Below, piece after piece: positions 33,856-38,603 of a DNA stretch of 38,603 bases. A program made the translations under genes and the position numbers. The notes beneath the pieces were generated by a model. That model was not told the origin of the DNA. It did not search any database and saw nothing but the letters and a program-made list of their open reading frames with translations. Source of the stretch: Phycisphaerales bacterium (lineage in GTDB: Bacteria; Planctomycetota; Phycisphaerae; UBA1845); contig QZJT01000070.1 in the NCBI GenBank assembly GCA_003597935.1, forward strand, positions 1 through 38,603, written 5' to 3'. Positions within the stretch are counted from its first letter, which is position 1; the number at the start of each line of letters is the position of its first letter.

Positions 33856-34005
33856 AATCGTCAACGGAACGCTGGGCAAGCGGGGAATCGTCAACGGAAC
33901 GCTGGGCGAACGGGGAATCGTCAACGGAACGCTGGGCGAACGGGGGATCGTCAACGGAACGCTGGGCAAGCGGGGAATCGTCAACGTGACGTTGAGCAAG
34001 CAGGA
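33856..34005. repeat. 30-bp tandem repeat, five units, upstream of the GT2-GT4 gene
   Basis: Units begin at 33856, 33886, 33916, 33946 and 33976; each starts aatcgtcaacggaacgctgg (the last is degenerate). The unit length is divisible by three, and in the plus frame they read GIVNGTLGKR in line with the downstream gene. I place the real start after them at 34094 because a strong ribosome site precedes it. No spacers interrupt the units, so it is not a CRISPR array. Confidence 0.9.
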
Positions 34006-34093
34006 CGGGCCGGCCGCCGATAACTCCCTTGCGGGAAAGCCATTCCACCGGGCGCGGCGCCGCTGGAGCGCGCCGACGGGAGGGAGCGTCAGC

Positions 34094-36481
34094 ATGAGCG
34101 TAGCCACGTCCGATCAACTCCTCGACCGGCCTCTCGACCGGCCCCTCGACCAGCCGTCCAGCCGTCCGACGGCGCCGGCGCCGGCGCCGGCGCCGGCTGC
34201 GGTCTCGGTCGTCATCACCGTCTGGAACGATCCGGACGGGCTGGAGGAGGCGCTGGACTCGCTGGCGCGGCAGACGCGGCCGCCCGACGAGATCGTGGTG
34301 GCGGACGGCGGTTCGGATGCCGAGCCGCTGGCCGCCATCCGCCGCCTGGCCGGCCGGTACACGGCCGTGCGGCTGCTCGTCGGCAAGCGCTGCAACATCG
34401 CTGAAGGCCGCAACCGGGCCATCCGCGACGCCCGCGGCTCCACCATCGCCTGCACGGACGCCGGTTGCCGCCCCCACCCGGCCTGGCTCGAACGCCTGAC
34501 GCGGCCGTTGACCGACCCGGACGTGGAGGTCGTCGGGGGGGGGTACCGTGTGACGCCGCGCGGTGAGCTGCAGCGGATGGCCGCGCTTTTGGCCATGCGC
34601 AGCACGGCGGACGCCGATCCGCGCCGCTTCAACCCCAGCGCCCGTTCGATCGCGTTCCGGCGCGAAGCATGGGAGCGGGCGGGCGGGTTCCCGACGTGGC
34701 TCGACACCGCCGAGGACACGCTCTTGTGCCTGAAGCTGCGCAGCCTGTCTCCACCGCCGGTGTACACGTTCGTCCCCGATGCCTTCGTGACGTGGGCGCC
34801 GCGGCCGACGCTCGGTCAGACGCTCAAGCAGTTCTACCGCTATGCCCGCGGCGAGGGGCAGATCGGCCGCGGCGCCGCCAACGCACGCTACCAGGCGATG
34901 CGCTGGGCCGCCGCGCTGGTGTGGCTGGCGACGGCGGTGGTGCTCTTCGGTCGGGGCGCGGCCGCGGCATCCGCGGCGTGCGCCGTCATCGCGGCGTGGG
35001 CGATGGTCCGGCCGTTTTCGCTGAAAGCGGGAACCATCGTGGACAGGATGGGCGCAGGCGCACTGCCCATCGCTTGGGCGATGTCCGAACTGTTGACGCT
35101 GGTCCAGTGGATCGGCTGGCGGCGCGGCGTGCGCGACAGGCGCAGGCGGCCTGAGCTGTACGTCGAACGCCTGCGTCGCTACTTCGGCCGCGACCACGTC
35201 GATGACGCGATCGCGGAATGGAACTGTGCCCCCACCGACCGGACCCGTGCTCCGCGGACGCTGGTGGTGGCGTGGCATTGGCCGCCGGCCGCGCGAGCGT
35301 CTGCCCACGTGATGGAGACGCTGTTCCGAGCCGCGCCGCCGGACGTGTTCCACGTGTTGACGCGGCGGCCTGCCGGCGCGGCGCCCGTGCTGCCGTGGGA
35401 GGGTGCGGCGCCCGTGGAGCGCATCCGCTGGCCGCTGGCCACCGACGAGCCGGTGAGGTTGTGGACGTGGCTGGCCGGCGTCGTGACGACGTGCAGGTTC
35501 GTGCTGCGCGCGGCGGCGGTGCATCGCCGGTGTCGCTTCGAGCGCGTGCTGGCGGTGTATCCGACCCGTTACGGCGTGCTGGCCGGATGGCTGATCTCGA
35601 AGGCGGTCGGCGCACCGCTGGTGCTGTACATGCACGATCTGTTCGCGGAAGGGCTGCTGACGGGCAGCCGCATCAAGCGCAGGTTCTGGACGGGCGTCGA
35701 CCGGCGGATCGTCGCCGGGGCGTCGCTGGTCATCACGCCGACCGACGAACTGGCGGAGCACTACCGCCGGCGCGGCGTCGGGCGGACGTGGGTGCTGCCG
35801 CACTGCGTGCCCGACGATGTCTGCGACTGGACATCGGGGGGGGGCGACGATCGGCCGTTTGGCCAACGCGCGGTCGATGCCGATGCTGCCGACGCCGCCG
35901 AGTCCGCCGTGCCCGCCGAGCACGATGACGTGCTGCGGCTGGTCTACGCCGGCAAGGTGTATGACGCCCACGCGGACGCCGCCGCGGCGCTGGCCGCGGT
36001 CGGGCGGGACGCCCCAGATGTCGAGTTGACGTTCTTGAGCAATCCCCATCCGGTCCTGGCCGGCTGCGACGTCCGCTGGGTCGGTCGCCGCGCCGCACTG
36101 GAGGAGATGCGCCGGGCGGACGTGTGCGTGGCAGCGCTGGCTTTCGACTCGCCGTGGCCCGCCGAGGTGCGCGGCTGCTTCCCGTCGAAGCTGACGGAAT
36201 ATCTGGCGCTGGGCAAGCCGATCCTCGCGGTGGCGCCGCCCGGCTGCTTCGTGGACCGCTTCCTGCGGACGCACCGGTGCGGAGAGGTGGTCAACAGTCT
36301 CGATCCGGCGGCGATCCGTGCGGCGATCGAGACGCTGCGCGACGGCGGGCGTCGAGCGGAGCTGTCCACCGCCGCGCGGGCCGCTGCCCGGACGCTGCGG
36401 GCCCCGACGTGGATGGCGGGGCTGCTGGAAGAACTGAGCCGCCCCATTCCTCCCGCGACCGCGGTCAGCCGCAGCTTTTGA
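34094..36481 (+). CDS. Two-domain glycosyltransferase: GT2 plus GT4 fusion
   Basis: The product has 795 residues; ATG at 34094 with GGGAGGGAG about 8 nt upstream. The N-terminal ~35 residues are low-complexity (LDRPLDRPLDQ, then AP dipeptides encoded by GGCGCC hexamers). The GT-A family 2 domain (about 36-255) shows VSVVITVWNDPDGLEEALDSL, EIVVADGGS and TDAGC, with hydrophobic helices at about 275-345. The second domain (about 395-795) is GT-B family 4: AWHWPPAARASAHVMETLF, YMHDLFAEGL, TPTDELAEHYRRRG, RLVYAGKVYDAH and the C-terminal EYLALGKPILAVAPPG. Such fusions add two sugars in sequence to one glycan. A low-complexity insert (about 590-620) separates halves of the GT-B fold. It ends 17 bp inside the convergent gene's 3' end. 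Confidence 0.85.
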   Translation: MSVATSDQLLDRPLDRPLDQPSSRPTAPAPAPAPAAVSVVITVWNDPDGLEEALDSLARQTRPPDEIVVADGGSDAEPLAAIRRLAGRYTAVRLLVGKRCNIAEGRNRAIRDARGSTIACTDAGCRPHPAWLERLTRPLTDPDVEVVGGGYRVTPRGELQRMAALLAMRSTADADPRRFNPSARSIAFRREAWERAGGFPTWLDTAEDTLLCLKLRSLSPPPVYTFVPDAFVTWAPRPTLGQTLKQFYRYARGEGQIGRGAANARYQAMRWAAALVWLATAVVLFGRGAAAASAACAVIAAWAMVRPFSLKAGTIVDRMGAGALPIAWAMSELLTLVQWIGWRRGVRDRRRRPELYVERLRRYFGRDHVDDAIAEWNCAPTDRTRAPRTLVVAWHWPPAARASAHVMETLFRAAPPDVFHVLTRRPAGAAPVLPWEGAAPVERIRWPLATDEPVRLWTWLAGVVTTCRFVLRAAAVHRRCRFERVLAVYPTRYGVLAGWLISKAVGAPLVLYMHDLFAEGLLTGSRIKRRFWTGVDRRIVAGASLVITPTDELAEHYRRRGVGRTWVLPHCVPDDVCDWTSGGGDDRPFGQRAVDADAADAAESAVPAEHDDVLRLVYAGKVYDAHADAAAALAAVGRDAPDVELTFLSNPHPVLAGCDVRWVGRRAALEEMRRADVCVAALAFDSPWPAEVRGCFPSKLTEYLALGKPILAVAPPGCFVDRFLRTHRCGEVVNSLDPAAIRAAIETLRDGGRRAELSTAARAAARTLRAPTWMAGLLEELSRPIPPATAVSRSF

Positions 36482-37382
36482 CCTTGCCCTTGATCTTGCA
36501 GATGCCGTTGCCGCCCCGCGGACAGGCGATCGTGGTCTTGAGCTTCTTGGCGCAGTCCTTCACGTCCTCGCACTCGGCCTGGGTGCGGAAATCGCTGCCC
36601 TTCTCGGGGCAGGTTTCGCAGCCGCGCTTGGATCTGCTCTTCTTGATGGTGTAGACGCAGCCGACGCCGCCGAACTGGAACTCGCCGCCAAGCGTGTTCT
36701 GACCGGTCAGCGCAGGGTAGTTGACCGTCTGCAAGAGTTGTCCGGCCTTGCTGTATTGCCGGAACGTCCCCTGGGTCGATTGCGACCCCATCCACAGCAT
36801 CCCGTCGGCGTGATCGAGGGCCAGGCAGGAGATGCTGGCGGTCGCGACGTTGAAGCCGCCCAGCACGTTGCCGGACATGTCGCGGTGCTCGACCCTTTGG
36901 CCATTCCACTGCGAAATCCAGAGCGTATTGTCGGTGGGGTCGTAGGTGATGCCGAGCCACTGAGACGGCGTGCTGAAGATCTTGACGCCGCCCGTCCAGT
37001 CCTGGTTGAACTTCCAGACGCCCCCGGAGGAGAAATCGACGGAGTAGTTGAAGGTGCCGTCGGTGGTCGCATCCCAGTGCGAGCCCACGCCCGGCGGAAA
37101 CGGGTACCGGTCGCCCAGATCGTTGCCATTGAAGTCATAACGGGCGCCGGACTCGCCCGATGTACCTCCCGATGTCCGCACGTCGTCCAGCACGGCGATG
37201 GGGTACTCGCGGTTTCCTGCGACTTGGTTTCACGAGCGCAGGACCGAGTTGCCCTGCACGACGTGCACCATGCGCTGGTCGCCCGCGGTGAGGTAGTACT
37301 CGCTGACCGGCCCCTGGGCCGCGGCCCACGGTGCGGCTGCAACCAGCACGACAATCAGTGCAACGGCTCGAATCGACTTCAT
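36465..37382 (-). pseudogene. Secreted planctomycete-type repeat protein gene interrupted by one in-frame TGA
   Basis: A single frame of 306 codons runs from ATG 37382 (GGAGGGG 7 nt upstream) to the TGA at 36465, broken only by TGA at 37230-37232 (codon 51). Residues 1-50 are a clear signal peptide (MKSIRAVALIVVLVAAAPWAAA) and QGPVSEYYLTAGDQR. After the TGA it continues NQVAGNREYPIAVLDDV, then WLGITYDPTDNTLWISQWNG and CLALDHADGMLWMGSQ, which are propeller-like units. A Cys-rich tail ends it (CETCPEKGSDF, CEDVKDCAKKLK). The codon could derive from TGG (Trp) by one base change; from memory, related proteins have Trp near here. Read-through, a sequencing error or recent pseudogenisation all fit. 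The final 17 bp overlap the GT2-GT4 gene. Confidence 0.75.
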
Positions 37383-37616
37383 AGCAGTTCCCCTCCAAAA
37401 GTCGGCCCCGACGCGGGTGCGCCGCTTCTCCACGCGCACCTGACGGCGCGTCCACGTCGGGATTGCACCAGACCGTGGGGGGCCGCTTCCAGTGGCGGCT
37501 TTGCGGGCAGCCGCAGCAGGGTGCGCGACAGATGCGGCGGATCGCCCCGGGACCGGCTGGCGCCAGCTTGGCGGTACGGGGAAGGGCGCTCGCGGCTTGA
37601 AACCGCATTCACCTGG

Positions 37617-37680
37617 AGACTCCGCGCGGGCTGAGGCCACGCGCCTCGCTCGGAACAGCCGCCGCATGTGTCACGCGACC
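37617..37680. repeat. Dispersed ~60-bp repeat, copy B (inverse of 7530-7592)
   Basis: agactccgcgcgggctgagg continues with ccacgcgcctcgctcgg and agccgccgcatg, matching copy A with a few substitutions. It lies in the 453-bp gap between the interrupted gene and the last gene, which run divergently. Nothing else is evident in this gap besides the ribosome sites at both ends. Confidence 0.8.
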
Positions 37681-37835
37681 GCAGCGGGGGCGCGGGATCC
37701 GGCGAAAGGCTATAGCATCCGGCGGATCGGCGGGTTATAATGCTGGTGGGGAAAGCACGTGTGGCGCGACGCCAGGAGGCCGTCCTGCGCGCCGCACGAA
37801 GTCCGATCACGTCGGCGAGAGGGAGGAGACAGCCG

Positions 37836-38603
37836 GTGAGCCACCGTGACAACACTGTGGGTGCGGACTCGTTCGGGGTCTTTTCGGCGCTGCGATCGCT
37901 GGCTTGGGTGGTGACGCTCGCCGCCTGTGTCGGGCCGGCCGGGGCCTCGGACTATCAGGTCCTTTCCGACCGTGCGGGCGACACGCGGATCCTCCGCACC
38001 GATCCGGGCGGGGACGGCCCGGTCAATCCGGACGCCCATCGCCTGCCGGACCTGCTCAGCATTTCAGTCGGCACGTGGCAGCCGGATGAACCGGACGGCG
38101 TGGATCCGTTCATCGGCCACTGGGACCGCGACGCCGACGAGCCGTTTCTGCGCGTCGATCTGCGCTTCGCCGGGCTGCTCAATCCGCCCGGATTCACCAA
38201 GGTGGACAGCAAGTTCGACTACGACCCGTTCGAGTTCGGACCCCATCCAGTCTTCGGCTACATCGAGTTCGACGTGGACCGCAACGTGGACACCGGCGGG
38301 GAAGGGGGGGAGTCCGACTCGCCCCACATTCGGTTCCTCGGGGTGGGCGCCCGGTTCGGCGGACTGCCGGCGAACCTCCCGCGGGCGCTTTACGACCGTT
38401 TCGCCCTCGACGCCGGCGCCTTCGACCGCCGGTGCGACGAGGAACCGCTGGTGCGCCGCAGCGGCGAGGAGTTTCACCTGGCGCTGTTCAGAAAGAACTA
38501 CCGCAATCACATCGAGGTCAAGAAAGTGGGCGAGGATCCACGGAAGTTCACCGAAGACGAGATATGGATCCTGTACGGCGAGTGGCTGCACCGCGCGCAT
38601 GGG
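37836..38603 (+). CDS. Exported protein of unknown function, cut by window edge
   Basis: The frame is open from the GTG at 37836 to the window end (256 residues so far, no stop). GGGAGG lies about 8 nt upstream. A signal peptide is plausible (SLAWVVTLAACVGPAGASD), followed by an acidic exported chain with many Asp and Gly residues (GDTRILRTDPGGDGPVN, HWDRDADEPFLRVDL, GYIEFDVDRNVDTGGEGGES). FDVDRNVDTGG and IGHWDRDADEP recall Asp-rich calcium-type loops, without a firm match. I do not recognise the family, and the missing C-terminus may hold the informative domain. Confidence 0.7.
   Translation, partial: MSHRDNTVGADSFGVFSALRSLAWVVTLAACVGPAGASDYQVLSDRAGDTRILRTDPGGDGPVNPDAHRLPDLLSISVGTWQPDEPDGVDPFIGHWDRDADEPFLRVDLRFAGLLNPPGFTKVDSKFDYDPFEFGPHPVFGYIEFDVDRNVDTGGEGGESDSPHIRFLGVGARFGGLPANLPRALYDRFALDAGAFDRRCDEEPLVRRSGEEFHLALFRKNYRNHIEVKKVGEDPRKFTEDEIWILYGEWLHRAHG

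Noticed and set aside
33856..34005. CRISPR-like array of 30-bp direct repeats
   Set aside because: Units are directly adjacent with no spacers, and no cas gene is in the window.
33473..36274. Long open frame of 933 codons on the minus strand
   Set aside because: It is antisense to the GT2-GT4 gene and the repeats before it; the amino acid make-up is shadow-like.
37230..37232. TGA recoded as Trp throughout the genome, or selenocysteine
   Set aside because: TGA ends several well-supported genes, including both ATGA overlaps and top6B. No selenocysteine-type family motif or evident insertion hairpin surrounds the codon.

Overview
The window looks like a piece of a high-GC Planctomycetota chromosome, possibly from the Phycisphaerae side of the phylum. 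This is inferred from gene style, because no rRNA or ribosomal marker gene is present. The clues are a membrane protein ending in a CxxCGYxLRGLP...CPECG zinc ribbon, a TMTC-like polytopic TPR protein, a HEAT-like plus PDZ exported protein, several large secreted proteins with Cys-rich tails, and intergenic regions full of short palindromic and tandem repeats of the kind common in planctomycete genomes. About 22 genes can be supported. I saw no tRNA, rRNA, CRISPR array, transposase, integrase or prophage gene.

Layout. 1-4.0 kb, minus strand: a DegT/DnrJ sugar aminotransferase, a PDZ protein overlapping it by 4 bp, a stand-alone Clp-N repeat protein, and a GT-C membrane glycosyltransferase cut by the window edge. 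Divergent from these, across a 33-bp tandem repeat, is a WbpA-type nucleotide-sugar dehydrogenase (4.4-5.9 kb). 6.0-7.4 kb: a small zinc-ribbon membrane protein, a small membrane-anchored protein and queF. 7.8-11.0 kb: genes for both subunits of a type IIB topoisomerase (topoisomerase VI B and A), which is the most unusual content of the window. 11-16.3 kb: a TMTC-like TPR membrane protein and, divergently, a large PPC-type lipoprotein. 16.5-18.9 kb: a padR regulator overlapping a CocE/NonD-type hydrolase by 4 bp. 19.2-22.0 kb: an SppA 67K-type peptidase and a membrane-anchored Rieske protein. 22.2-23.5 kb: a secreted beta-propeller protein. 23.7-27.5 kb, minus strand: fcl, gmd and a GT2 glycosyltransferase, a GDP-L-fucose module. 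27.5-30.3 kb: a TolC-like lipoprotein and, divergently, a sirtuin with class III residues. 30.5-33.5 kb, minus strand: a TlpA/ResA-like thioredoxin protein followed by a two-gene ABC-2 transporter. 34.1-36.5 kb: a GT2-GT4 fusion glycosyltransferase. 36.5-37.4 kb: a secreted protein gene interrupted by one in-frame TGA. 37.8 kb to the end: an exported protein of unknown function, cut by the window edge.

How the genes work together. The largest theme is the cell surface: UDP-sugar oxidation and amination, GDP-fucose synthesis, four glycosyltransferase-like proteins, a TolC-like outer-membrane protein and several exported proteins. A second theme is envelope protein quality control or turnover (SppA, PDZ protein, Clp-N protein, TlpA-like thioredoxin). 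Topoisomerase VI, QueF and the sirtuin are intracellular enzymes with no obvious functional tie to these neighbours.

The intergenic DNA has its own structure. It holds four 7-bp (CGAATNN) arrays that sit within about 10 bp of gene ends, a 9-bp (GTCCATNNN) minisatellite found both between genes and inside the start of the PDZ gene, and 33-, 30- and 23-bp tandem repeats in three divergent promoter regions. There is also a dispersed repeat of about 60 bp present twice, and several long hairpins.
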